Of a stretch of 64,000 nucleotides of DNA, positions 9,093 through 17,423 are shown piece after piece. The translations under genes were made by a program, and so were the position numbers. How positions within the stretch are numbered: position 1 is the first letter of the stretch; the number at the start of each line of letters is the position of its first letter. The stretch spans positions 1,488,001 to 1,552,000 of the forward strand of contig CAWIBX010000005.1 in the NCBI GenBank assembly GCA_963834405.1, read 5' to 3'. The stretch is from Bog-473 sp963834405. Lineage in GTDB: Bacteria; Actinomycetota; Acidimicrobiia; Acidimicrobiales; RAAP-2. Below the pieces are notes generated by a model, which ran no database searches, was not told the DNA's origin, and saw only the letters and a list, made by a program, of their open reading frames with translations.

Positions 9093-10552
9093 GCCCGGCC
9101 CATCACAGTTCCGAGCATCGTTGGCGCGTCCTGGCCGCGGTCGTGGTCGTCATAGCCGCGGTGGCGGTGGTCGCGGCCACCCGGAGCACCGCCCCCGCCG
9201 GTGCGCAACCGGCGCCGGGGGCACGGGTGAGCGCGCCGAACGCCGAGTCCTCGGCGTGGTACTGCACGGGCCAGTCGACCGCATCGGGTGTGGCCCCCGG
9301 CACGGTTCTGTTGAGCAACACGACGACACGCGCGGCTACCGGCACCATCACGGTCGTCACCGACGCGGGGACCTCCTCCCTGACTGCGGTCGGCATCCCG
9401 GCTCGCGGCCAGGTGATCCCGAGCCTGCCGTCGCCGACGACGGGATCGTGGGCGGCCGACATTGTCACCATCTCGGGAGGCGGCGTGGACGTGAGCCAGC
9501 TCGTCCACGGGACGTCGGGCTGGTCCGTCGCGCCGTGCCTGTCCACCACGTCCGCCACGTGGTATTTCCCGATCGCGACCACGGCGGCCAGTGACGGGCT
9601 CGACATCTCCCTCCTCAACCCCACCTCGACGCCGGTGGTTGTCGACGTGAGCTTCGTCACGCCGTCGGGCACCGTTCACCCCATCAACTTCCAGGGCATC
9701 GTGCTGCGCCCCGATCAGCTCCAGGTCGAGAACGTGGCGAGCGTGGTGCAGAACCAGTCGTCGGTCGCCGCGGTCGTCCGGGCGCGGACGGGCCGGCTCG
9801 TCGCCGCGGAGGTCCAGACCTTCATCGGGCCGCAGGCCGGCCTGTCGGTGGTGCCTGGCCTGCCAAACCTCGAGTCCGACTGGTTCATTCCCCAGAGCCA
9901 GGAGCTCTCCGGCGGGACGAGTGAGATCGCCGTGTTCAACCCCGGCACCGCCGCCGAGGACGTCACCGTGCGCCTGCGCCTGGCTTCGGGCGCGCTGTCG
10001 CCGCTCACGGACCGGGTCCAACCCGGGACGGCGTGGATCCTGGCGACGAGCTCCCAGACGCGGATCCCCCGCGGTGACCTCTATTCCGCGGCCATCAGCG
10101 CCAGTGGCGGCCCCGGGGTGGTGGTCGGCCGCGCCGTGGGCGCCCCGAGTTCGGCGACCGCGCCGCAGGCGGGGTTGGGCAACGCCGTCGACGGGCTGAG
10201 CACCGCGTCACCGACGGGGTTGTGGGTGGTCGCCCCGCCCGGGACGGAGACCGCGCCGGTCGTGACGGGTGCCGAGCCGTACCAGCTGGCGCTCCAGAAC
10301 ACGACTGACGGCAGCGCCTCCTACACGGTGTACGCCGTCGCCCCGTCGGGCACCCGGACGATCGCATCCGGCACCGTCGCGCCAGAGAGCTTCTCCTTCG
10401 TGGGCAAGGCCACGCTCGCGAACGCGGGCTTCGACCAGATCATCGTCCGCGCCGGCGCGGCGACCGCGGTGGCGGAGGACATGGCGCCCACCGGGAACTT
10501 CGGCGTGGTGGCAGTGCCGGGAGTGCCGTTGGCCGCAGCCATCCCTCTCTGA
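9089..10552 (+). CDS. DUF5719 family secreted/membrane-anchored protein
   Basis: 487-aa protein with an N-terminal signal anchor (hydrophobic residues about 14-31, AAVVVVIAAVAVVAAT). Repeated Ser/Thr/Val/Gly-rich beta segments fill the rest, as expected for an extracytoplasmic beta-rich domain. It contains repeated 'NP(T/G)' turns such as LLNPTSTP and VFNPGTAAED. The ATG overlaps the stop of the upstream GT2/membrane gene by 4 nt. The pair GT2-membrane plus DUF5719, followed further on by phosphomannomutase and SIS genes, is a conserved actinobacterial neighbourhood, so a role in envelope glycan handling is likely, though the biochemical function of DUF5719 is unknown. Confidence 0.75.
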   Translation: MSPAHHSSEHRWRVLAAVVVVIAAVAVVAATRSTAPAGAQPAPGARVSAPNAESSAWYCTGQSTASGVAPGTVLLSNTTTRAATGTITVVTDAGTSSLTAVGIPARGQVIPSLPSPTTGSWAADIVTISGGGVDVSQLVHGTSGWSVAPCLSTTSATWYFPIATTAASDGLDISLLNPTSTPVVVDVSFVTPSGTVHPINFQGIVLRPDQLQVENVASVVQNQSSVAAVVRARTGRLVAAEVQTFIGPQAGLSVVPGLPNLESDWFIPQSQELSGGTSEIAVFNPGTAAEDVTVRLRLASGALSPLTDRVQPGTAWILATSSQTRIPRGDLYSAAISASGGPGVVVGRAVGAPSSATAPQAGLGNAVDGLSTASPTGLWVVAPPGTETAPVVTGAEPYQLALQNTTDGSASYTVYAVAPSGTRTIASGTVAPESFSFVGKATLANAGFDQIIVRAGAATAVAEDMAPTGNFGVVAVPGVPLAAAIPL

Positions 10553-10579
10553 GTCCGCAGGGGTCGTCCCGCCGGACCC

Positions 10580-11836
10580 TCACAGGCCGTGCCGCTGGTA
10601 CCGCCGCCAGAGCGCGCGCCCGCCGAGCGCCAGCGCGGCCAGGCACAGCAGGGTGAACAGGGCCGGACCGGCCGCCCGGATCAGCCCTTCGAGGTCGCCG
10701 ACAAAGCCTCCGATGCTGTCGTGCCAGGCCCGGACGAGGCCGGACTCGGGGAGCGGGACAGGCCGGGGCGGCGGTGACCCCTCGCTGGCGGTGACCGTCA
10801 AGGTGGAGTACGAGGTCTCGCTCGTCAGCACCTGGAGCTGTCCCTGCAGCTGCTCTATCTGGGTCTGAATCGTGTCCAGTTGCGCCTGCACGGCGAGGAC
10901 GTCGCCGACCGTGGTGGCCTTGGACATGATGGTCAGATACTGCAGGCGGCTGGCTTGGAGCGCGGTGATCCGCGATTGCAGGTCGACGTACTGGCCGGTG
11001 ACGTCGGTGGCCTTGGTCGAGAGGCTCGTCGTCTTGCCGAAGGTCTGCGCCTGCTTGAGCGCCGCCGAGAAATCCTGGACCGGCACCTGGAGCGTGATCG
11101 TCCCGTAGGGGGCGCCGCCGGTGTTCGCCCCCGACTGCGTCTGCGAATTGGCGACGAAGCCGCCGAAGGTCGCCGCCAGGTTCGTCAGCTCCGTCATCGT
11201 CTTGGAGAGGGTGCCGCGGCCGACCCGCAGCCCCAGCGAGCCCGTCTGTTCGATCTTGGCCGACTGGCCGACGGCGTCGTTCGGCAGCGTCGGCGCACCG
11301 TTCGGGCTCTGCGCCGCGCCCAGCGCGCCCTTGGCGCTGAGCCCGCCGCCGGTCGCGTTGCCGGCGGCGGGTGCCGGGAGCGCGCCCGAGGCCGCCCCCG
11401 GGGTGCTGGCCGAGAACTGCGGGACGGTCGTCGTCGTCGAGGCGGCACCCGACGGCGCGCGCGGTGTCTTGGCGAGGCTCGACGTGCTCGTCGGTGCGGA
11501 CGGCGATCGCACCAGCGCGCCGACCGCGCCGGCCAACGCCAGCACGAGGAGGATGCACGCGGCGACCGAGAGCACGCGGTGGCGGGCCGCCACCGCCGTC
11601 ACCCGGCGCAGCGCGGCCGGTTGGTGGCCGCGGTCGAGCCCGTTGGGCAGGTCGCTCCCGCCGGCACCCGAGGCGCCGTCCTCGCCGTCGGGGGCGTCGC
11701 CGTCCTTGGGCCCGCCGCTGTGCGCGGACGCGCGGGCGCGGGCGACGATGTCGGCTGCACCGTCCGCCGGCACCTCGAACACCTCGGCCGCCTGGGCGAA
11801 GAGTGTGGCCAGTGTGTCGTCGTCGAGCATGGTCAT
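10580..11836 (-). CDS. DUF4349 membrane protein, probable anti-sigma-like partner of the adjacent ECF sigma factor
   Basis: 418 aa. A cytoplasmic N-terminal region of about 85 residues (with an acidic DDDTLATLFAQAAEVF start) leads into a transmembrane helix at about 88-108. A Thr/Ser/Ala-rich linker and the DUF4349 domain follow (from about 195: SLGLRVGRGTLSKTMTEL; QSRITALQASRLQYL and a long coiled coil with repeated QLQ). A second transmembrane helix at about 388-405 ends in a basic tail. The start overlaps the sigma-factor stop (ATGA), so the two are co-translated. The one-cytoplasmic/one-external-domain layout and gene order are those of sigma/anti-sigma pairs; that function is inferred, not shown by a recognisable anti-sigma domain. 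Confidence 0.75.
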   Translation of the reverse strand: MTMLDDDTLATLFAQAAEVFEVPADGAADIVARARASAHSGGPKDGDAPDGEDGASGAGGSDLPNGLDRGHQPAALRRVTAVAARHRVLSVAACILLVLALAGAVGALVRSPSAPTSTSSLAKTPRAPSGAASTTTTVPQFSASTPGAASGALPAPAAGNATGGGLSAKGALGAAQSPNGAPTLPNDAVGQSAKIEQTGSLGLRVGRGTLSKTMTELTNLAATFGGFVANSQTQSGANTGGAPYGTITLQVPVQDFSAALKQAQTFGKTTSLSTKATDVTGQYVDLQSRITALQASRLQYLTIMSKATTVGDVLAVQAQLDTIQTQIEQLQGQLQVLTSETSYSTLTVTASEGSPPPRPVPLPESGLVRAWHDSIGGFVGDLEGLIRAAGPALFTLLCLAALALGGRALWRRYQRHGL

Positions 11837-12384
11837 CGGCCGGTCTCCTCGGCATCGTCGGTGCTCCCCTCGCCGACGAGGGAGCGCAGTGCGGGGTCGT
11901 CCGCCAGGCGGCGGCGCGCCTCGTGGAGTCGGGACTTCACGGTTCCCTGCCGGCGGCCGATGGCGAGCGCGATGTCGCGCTCGCTCAGGTCTGCGTAGTA
12001 GCGGAGGACGACGGGCACGCGCAGCGACACCGGCAACCGCTGCAACGCGGACAGGACCGTCTCGGCCACGGCGGTGCGTTCCGCGCGGACGTCGGGCCCG
12101 GCCTCCCGCGCCGCCATGGCGCCCAGCGGCTCGTCACCGGCGCGGCGGTCGCGGTGGGGGATCTCCTGGCGCAGCTTGGAGTAGCACGAGTTGACCACGA
12201 CCCGGTAGAGCCAGGGCCGGATGCTCGGCACCGACGTGAGCGATCCGCGGAAGCGCCACGCCCGCAGGAACGCGTCCTGGACGGCCTCTTCGGCGTCGGC
12301 GCGGTTGCCGAGAATGAGGCAGGCCGTGCGGAAAGAGGCGGCGTACCCCTCCGCGAGCCACTCTTCGAGCTGCTGCTCCACCAT
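11833..12384 (-). CDS. ECF-type RNA polymerase sigma factor (sigma-70 family)
   Basis: 183 aa with only regions 2 and 4, as in extracytoplasmic-function sigma factors. Region 2 contains LILGNRADAEEAVQDAFLRAWRF (quoted part of 2.1-2.2) and the WLYRVVVNSCYSKLR segment. Region 4 has LRYYADLSERDIALAIG followed by the helix-turn-helix GRRQGTVKSRLHEARRRL. It directs RNA polymerase to a specific promoter set, probably in response to an envelope signal given its coupling to the DUF4349 membrane protein. It lies 47 nt downstream of ftsH on the same strand, so regulated proteolysis by FtsH is a possible link. Confidence 0.92.
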   Translation of the reverse strand: MVEQQLEEWLAEGYAASFRTACLILGNRADAEEAVQDAFLRAWRFRGSLTSVPSIRPWLYRVVVNSCYSKLRQEIPHRDRRAGDEPLGAMAAREAGPDVRAERTAVAETVLSALQRLPVSLRVPVVLRYYADLSERDIALAIGRRQGTVKSRLHEARRRLADDPALRSLVGEGSTDDAEETGR

Positions 12385-12431
12385 CCCCCCTCATGACGCA
12401 GAAGGGCCCGGATCGGTTCGGGGCGGGGCCG

Positions 12432-14573
12432 CTACGAGGGGCCGAGGCCCTCCGGCGTGCCGGCGGGGGGATCACCGGGCGGCGGCCACGCGGGCGGGGC
12501 CCACTGGGCGGCCGGCTCGGGCTGGCTCTGGCCCTCGGCCGGAACCGGCTGGGCCGCCGGTATCGCGGCCACGGTGACGGGGTCGGGTTCGGGTTCGGCG
12601 TCGCCGTGCGAGCCGTTGCCATGCCCGTTGGCGGTGATGGCCGCCTCGTGGAAGTGGGGGACCGATTTGGCCCCCTCCCCGTGCACCGGGGAGCCGTGGG
12701 CCTCGTCGACGAGACGCGCCACTTCCTTGCCGTCGATGATCTCGTTGTCGAGCAGGGCCCGGGCGATCGCGTTGAGACCGCCGCGGTGCTTGCTCAGCAT
12801 GTCCATGGCGCGCTGCTCTTCGGCGCGGAGGATGCGCTCGACTTCGTCGTCGATGATCTTGGAGGTGTCCTCCGAGTAGTCGCGCGTATGCATGAGGTCC
12901 TCGCCCAGGAAGACTTGTCCTTGTGAACCCCAGGCCATCGGCCCGATGGCGTCGCTCATGCCCCACTCGCGGACCATTTTGCGGGCGAGCTCGGTGTTGC
13001 CCACGAGGTCGTTGGCGGCGCCGGTCGACAGGTCGCCGTAGACGAGCAGCTCGGCGCAGCGTCCGCCCATGCGGACGCACAGCGCGTCCTCGATGTACTG
13101 GCGCGGGTGGATGTGGCGCTCCTCCATGGGGAGCTGATGCGTCACGCCCAGCGCCATGCCCGTCGGCAGGATGGTGACCTTGTGGACAGGGTCCGCGTTT
13201 TCCAGGACATAGGCCAGGACGGCGTGGCCGCCCTCGTGATAGGCGATGCGCTCCTTCTCGGCGTCCGAGAGCACCATGGAGTCGCGCCGCTGGCCGAGCA
13301 GCACGCGGTCGCGTGCCGTCTCGAAGTCGGCCATGGCGATGTCCGGACTGCCCCGGCGCACCGCGTGCAGCGCCGCCTCGTTCACCAGGTTGGCCAGGTC
13401 GGCGCCGCTCATGCCCGGCGTACCCCGGGCCACGACGCCCAGGTCGACGTCGGACGCCATGCGCTTACCCTTGCAGTGGACCTGCAGGATGGGCAGCCGC
13501 TCCTCGAGGTCGGGGAGCGGGACCACGATTTGGCGGTCGAAGCGGCCCGGGCGCAGGAGCGCCGGGTCGAGGATGTCCGGACGGTTGGTGGCGGCGATCA
13601 TGACGACGCCCTCGGCGGTGTCGAAGCCGTCCATCTCCGAGAGCATCTGGTTGAGCGTCTGCTCGCGCTCGTCGTGGCCGCCCCCGAGGCCGGCGCCGCG
13701 CTTGCGGCCGATGGAGTCGATCTCGTCGACGAACACGATGGCGGGAGCCTGCTTGCGCGCCGTCTGGAACAGGTCGCGCACCCGGCTGGCGCCGACACCC
13801 ACGAACATCTCCATGAAGTCCGACCCGCTGACCGACATGAAGGGCACGCCGGCCTCGCCGGCGACGGCCCGGGCGAGGAGCGTCTTGCCGGTCCCGGGCG
13901 GGCCGACCAGGAGGACGCCCTTGGGGATTTTGGCCCCGATCTCCTTGAAGCGCGCCGGTGTCTTGAGGAAGTCGACGACCTCGCTGATCTCCTGCTTGAC
14001 GCCGTTGTAGCCCGCGACGTCGTCGAAGGTGGTCGACGGCCGGTCACTGCTGAAGGTCTTGGCCTTGGAGCGACCGATGGACATGATCCCCGACATCTGG
14101 CCCCGGGTCTGGCGGCCGATGAAGTAGATGAAGGCGGCGCCGATCCCGATGATGAAGAGATAGGGCAGGAGGTCGGAGAGCAGGTTCGACGAGGGGGTCG
14201 GGAAGCTGACCTCGACGCCGTTGTCGCGGATGGTGGTGACGTCGTTGGGCAGCGAGGGGCTGGGACCTTGCACCTGGTAGCTGGCGCCGTCCTTCAGGTT
14301 CCCGGTGATCTCGCCGGTCGAGTTGGAGATCTTGGCGGTGCCGACCTGCTTGGACGTGACGTCCTGCAGGAACTTCGTGTAGGTGAGCGTCTTGGCGTTC
14401 GTCGTCTTGATGGTGCCGACGGCCAGCAGGATGGCCACGATGCCGATGGCGAGCACGCCCCACAGCCAGCGCCAGCTCTGGCCGCCGCTGGGCGTCCCGG
14501 ACGGTGGCCCGCCCTCGCCACCACCCGACGGCGCGCCGGGTCGGGCAGGCTTGTCCGTACGCTGGGGGTTCAC
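12432..14573 (-). CDS. ftsH: ATP-dependent zinc metalloprotease FtsH
   Basis: 713-aa membrane-bound AAA+ protease that degrades misfolded and short-lived membrane and regulatory proteins. Two transmembrane helices (about 34-53 and 134-152) flank a small external domain. The AAA domain shows Walker A GPPGTGKT at 224-231, Walker B VFVDEID at 280-286 and the second region of homology around 327-343. The zinc site HEGGH is at 446-450, and the distal ligand probably lies in GDLSTGAANDL. After the protease domain there is a long low-complexity tail rich in His, Pro, Glu and Ala (about 80 residues), an actinobacterial feature. GTG start. Upstream it diverges from a CPBP protease gene. Confidence 0.97.
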   Translation of the reverse strand: MNPQRTDKPARPGAPSGGGEGGPPSGTPSGGQSWRWLWGVLAIGIVAILLAVGTIKTTNAKTLTYTKFLQDVTSKQVGTAKISNSTGEITGNLKDGASYQVQGPSPSLPNDVTTIRDNGVEVSFPTPSSNLLSDLLPYLFIIGIGAAFIYFIGRQTRGQMSGIMSIGRSKAKTFSSDRPSTTFDDVAGYNGVKQEISEVVDFLKTPARFKEIGAKIPKGVLLVGPPGTGKTLLARAVAGEAGVPFMSVSGSDFMEMFVGVGASRVRDLFQTARKQAPAIVFVDEIDSIGRKRGAGLGGGHDEREQTLNQMLSEMDGFDTAEGVVMIAATNRPDILDPALLRPGRFDRQIVVPLPDLEERLPILQVHCKGKRMASDVDLGVVARGTPGMSGADLANLVNEAALHAVRRGSPDIAMADFETARDRVLLGQRRDSMVLSDAEKERIAYHEGGHAVLAYVLENADPVHKVTILPTGMALGVTHQLPMEERHIHPRQYIEDALCVRMGGRCAELLVYGDLSTGAANDLVGNTELARKMVREWGMSDAIGPMAWGSQGQVFLGEDLMHTRDYSEDTSKIIDDEVERILRAEEQRAMDMLSKHRGGLNAIARALLDNEIIDGKEVARLVDEAHGSPVHGEGAKSVPHFHEAAITANGHGNGSHGDAEPEPDPVTVAAIPAAQPVPAEGQSQPEPAAQWAPPAWPPPGDPPAGTPEGLGPS

Positions 14574-14807
14574 TTCTCACATGCTAGGCGCCACCCCTCC
14601 GTAGCGGTGACCGCCCTTTACGGAGTCCTTACGCGGTGACCGTGCCTGCACGCACGGTGGTCGGACGGACATGCAGGTCACTGGGCCTGTGGACGCCGGT
14701 AACGTCTTCTCGATGACGGAACCCGAATCCGGCGCCCCGGCCCCCGGCGCGCGACAGCCGCCGCCGCAGCCACCGGGCCCGGTGCCGGAGGGCTACCTGC
14801 CGCGCGA

Positions 14808-15731
14808 GTGGGTGCAGCAAGCGCCGCCCGTCCCGCCGCCCGCGTGGCCGGCCACGGCCGCCCCGCGCGGGACGTGGCGCTGGCGCCCGCGCCGGTGCCC
14901 GCTCCTCCGCCGCCGCCCGGCGCGTCGGCGCCGCCCGACGTCCCGTTCCTCGACACCCCGTCGGTGCCGCCGCAGACCAAGCGGCAGGCGTGGATGTGGC
15001 TGGTGTTCGCCGTGGCGGGTTTCCTGGTGGGCCAGCTCGCCGCGGTGATCTTCGGCGAGGTCGCCGGCCTCGCCGCCGGCAAGACCGCCTCGCAAATGGC
15101 GTCCATCGCCACCCAGACCGTCCCGCCGGAGTGGTACGTGGTGTCCACCCTGCTCGGCCTGTGGATCGGGTTCGTCGGGGCGCCCTGGCTGGCCAGCCGC
15201 ACGCAGGGCACCCGGCACTTCCTGCGCGACCTGGGCGTGCGCTTCCGGCTCATCGACCTGGTCGGCATCGGCATCGGCATCGGCGGCCAGATCCTCGTGG
15301 CGCTCATGTACGCCCCGTTCCAGCACGAGATCCACGACTTCAACGGGCCGTCCCAGAAGCTCACCGGCGCGTCGCACGGCGGCGGCTTCGTCATCATCGC
15401 GATCGCCGTCGTCCTGCTGGCGCCCGCGGCGGAGGAGCTGTTCTTCCGCGGCCTCCTCCTCAAGGGCCTGGTTCGGCTCTTCACGCCGCTCGGGAGGCGA
15501 GGGGCCGCGCGCGCCACGGGCGTCGTGGCGGCCGTGGTGGTCGATGGCCTCCTCTTCGGTCTGGCGCACGGGGAGTGGGTGCAACTGGCGGGCCTCGCCG
15601 CGTTCGGTATGGTCCTGGCCGCCGTCTCCTATCGCACGGGGCGCCTCGGCATGAACATGGTGGCGCACGCGACGTTCAACTTCGTGGCCATTCTGGCCAT
15701 CGCCTACAACGGGAGCGCGCTCATCCACTGA
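14808..15731 (+). CDS. CPBP family intramembrane glutamic endopeptidase (N terminus probably frameshifted)
   Basis: Polytopic membrane protease of the CAAX/ABI (CPBP) family. The conserved motifs are present: EELFFRG (EExxxR) at about nucleotide 15431, GLAHGEW near 15558 and HATFNF near 15667. Some six hydrophobic helices run from about 14990 to 15720. The open frame from GTG 14808 has an unnatural N terminus. A more natural one, starting at ATG 14713 with MTEPESGAPAPG and continuing PPGPVPEGYLPREWV, lies in another frame and would join around 14850-14890 if one base were missing from this sequence. The catalytic membrane domain is intact either way. The family includes bacteriocin-immunity and protein-processing roles; no specific substrate can be proposed. 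Confidence 0.85.
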   Translation: MGAASAARPAARVAGHGRPARDVALAPAPVPAPPPPPGASAPPDVPFLDTPSVPPQTKRQAWMWLVFAVAGFLVGQLAAVIFGEVAGLAAGKTASQMASIATQTVPPEWYVVSTLLGLWIGFVGAPWLASRTQGTRHFLRDLGVRFRLIDLVGIGIGIGGQILVALMYAPFQHEIHDFNGPSQKLTGASHGGGFVIIAIAVVLLAPAAEELFFRGLLLKGLVRLFTPLGRRGAARATGVVAAVVVDGLLFGLAHGEWVQLAGLAAFGMVLAAVSYRTGRLGMNMVAHATFNFVAILAIAYNGSALIH

Positions 15732-15789
15732 ACGCCGCCGCCCGGGCTCGGTTCGGGGCCGCCGGCGGGGTGCCCCTAAGGTTGGGCCC

Positions 15790-17184
15790 ATGAGCCGGAT
15801 GGACCAGGTCTTCAAGGCCTACGACGTGCGCGGGACCGTGCCCGACCAACTGGACGCGGACATGTGCCGCGCCATCGGGCGGGCGATGGCGCGCTTCGCC
15901 GGGGCACCCGAAATCCTGGTCGCCCGAGATATGCGGGAGTCGGGCGTGGAGCTCTCCGCCGCCTTCTCCGACGGGGTGCGGGCGGAGGGCGTCGACGTGA
16001 CCGACCTCGGCCTCGCCTCGACGGACTTCATGTACTTCGCGTCCGGGTACCTCGACGCCCCCGGCGCCATATTCACGGCCTCGCACAACCCCGCCCGGTA
16101 CAACGGGCTGAAGCTCTGCCTCTCCGGGGCGCGCCCCATCGGCCGCGACACGGGCCTCGTCGACATAGAGCAGGTCGCCGAGAAGCTGCTCGACGAGCCG
16201 TCGGGGCCCCTCACAGGGGCCCGCCGCGAGCGCGGCCTGCTGGACGAGTGGGCGGACCACGTCGTGTCCTTCGTCGACGTGGACGCGTTGCGCCCGCTGA
16301 AGGTCGTCGCCGACACCGCCAACGGCATGGGCGGCCTGGTGGTGCCCACGGTGTTCGGCCGCCTACCGTTCTCGCTGGACATCCTGTTCCCCGAGCTCGA
16401 CGGCAACTTCCCCAACCATCCGGCCGACCCCATTCAGGAGGAGAACCTGGTCGACCTCAAGCGCGCGGTGTTGGCCCAGGGGGCGGACGTCGGGCTGGCC
16501 TTCGACGGGGATGCCGACCGTGTCTTCCTCGTCGACGAGAAGGCCGAACCGGTGTCCGGCTCGCTGACCACCGCGCTGGTGGCCGCCTCCATGCTCGCCA
16601 AGCACCCCGGCGAGACGGTCCTCTACAACCTCATCTGCTCCCACGTCGTCCCCGAGGTGGTGACCGAGCTCGGGGGGACGCCGGTGCGCACACAGGTGGG
16701 CCACTCCATCATCAAGCAGGTGATGGCCGAGACGGGTGCCGTGTTCGGCGGAGAGCACTCGGGCCACTACTACTACCGCGACAACTACCGGGCCGACTCG
16801 GGCATCATCACGGCGCTCGTGGTGCTGGAGCTGATGAGCAAGAGCGATCAGCCGCTCTCGGAGATGCTCCGTCCCTACAGGCGCTACGCCGACTCGGGTG
16901 AGATCAACACCGAGGTGCCCGACCCGCGGGGGACCGTCGAGGCCATCGCGGAGCACGAGCGTGCCGCCGGTGCGTCGGTGGACCGGCTCGACGGGCTGAC
17001 CGTCGAGCACGGGGACTGGTGGTACAACGTCCGGCCGTCCAACACCGAGCCGCTGCTCCGCCTCAACGTCGAGGCACGGACGCCCGAGCTCTGTGCCGCC
17101 CACGTGGCCGAGGTGCGCGCGCTGATCGCCGAATTTGCCGATGCCGGCTCCAGCCCGGAGAACGACCCCGAGGAGACCCCATGA
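15790..17184 (+). CDS. manB: Phosphomannomutase/phosphoglucomutase
   Basis: 464-aa alpha-D-phosphohexomutase that interconverts mannose-6-phosphate and mannose-1-phosphate (and probably the glucose forms), feeding GDP-mannose for glycan synthesis. The phosphoserine loop TASHNP is at 96-101 (Ser98) and the metal-binding DGDADR at 239-244. The sugar-binding GEHSGH and C-terminal phosphate-binding RPSNTEPLLR motifs are all visible. An in-frame ATG at 15799 is an alternative start. It ends in a 4-nt overlap with the Trm112-like gene, so the three genes up to 18457 are a coupled unit supplying mannose phosphates. Confidence 0.93.
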   Translation: MSRMDQVFKAYDVRGTVPDQLDADMCRAIGRAMARFAGAPEILVARDMRESGVELSAAFSDGVRAEGVDVTDLGLASTDFMYFASGYLDAPGAIFTASHNPARYNGLKLCLSGARPIGRDTGLVDIEQVAEKLLDEPSGPLTGARRERGLLDEWADHVVSFVDVDALRPLKVVADTANGMGGLVVPTVFGRLPFSLDILFPELDGNFPNHPADPIQEENLVDLKRAVLAQGADVGLAFDGDADRVFLVDEKAEPVSGSLTTALVAASMLAKHPGETVLYNLICSHVVPEVVTELGGTPVRTQVGHSIIKQVMAETGAVFGGEHSGHYYYRDNYRADSGIITALVVLELMSKSDQPLSEMLRPYRRYADSGEINTEVPDPRGTVEAIAEHERAAGASVDRLDGLTVEHGDWWYNVRPSNTEPLLRLNVEARTPELCAAHVAEVRALIAEFADAGSSPENDPEETP

Positions 17185-17423
17185 GCCTTGACCCGCTGCT
17201 GCTCGACGTCCTGGCCTGCCCGGTCGACAAGGGTCCGCTGCTGTGGTTCGCCGACGAGGACGTCCTCTACAACCCGCGGCTGCACAAGAGCTACGCCGTG
17301 GTCGACGGCGTGCCCGTGCTCATGGTCGACGAGGCGGTCGACGTGGGCGACGCGGAACACGAGCGGCTGATGGCCAAGGCAGAGCGCGACGGCGTGCGGG
17401 CCACCGGCCCCGCGGAGGGGTGA
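17181..17423 (+). CDS. Trm112 family protein
   Basis: 80-aa protein with the typical start (LLDVLACPVDKGPLLWF) and the end of the domain (YAVVDGVPVLMVDEA) of bacterial Trm112/YcaR-like proteins. The archaeal and eukaryotic relatives activate methyltransferases through a zinc ribbon, but here only one Cys (ACP) of the usual set is evident, so zinc binding is doubtful. GAGGAG lies just upstream of the ATG, which overlaps the phosphomannomutase stop by 4 nt. Its conserved position between phosphomannomutase and SIS genes in actinobacteria suggests a role linked to mannose metabolism, not known in detail. Confidence 0.85.
   Translation: MSLDPLLLDVLACPVDKGPLLWFADEDVLYNPRLHKSYAVVDGVPVLMVDEAVDVGDAEHERLMAKAERDGVRATGPAEG

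Noticed and set aside
13107..14639. 510-aa plus-strand frame antisense to ftsH
   Set aside because: No recognisable domain, and FtsH motifs on the other strand are complete.
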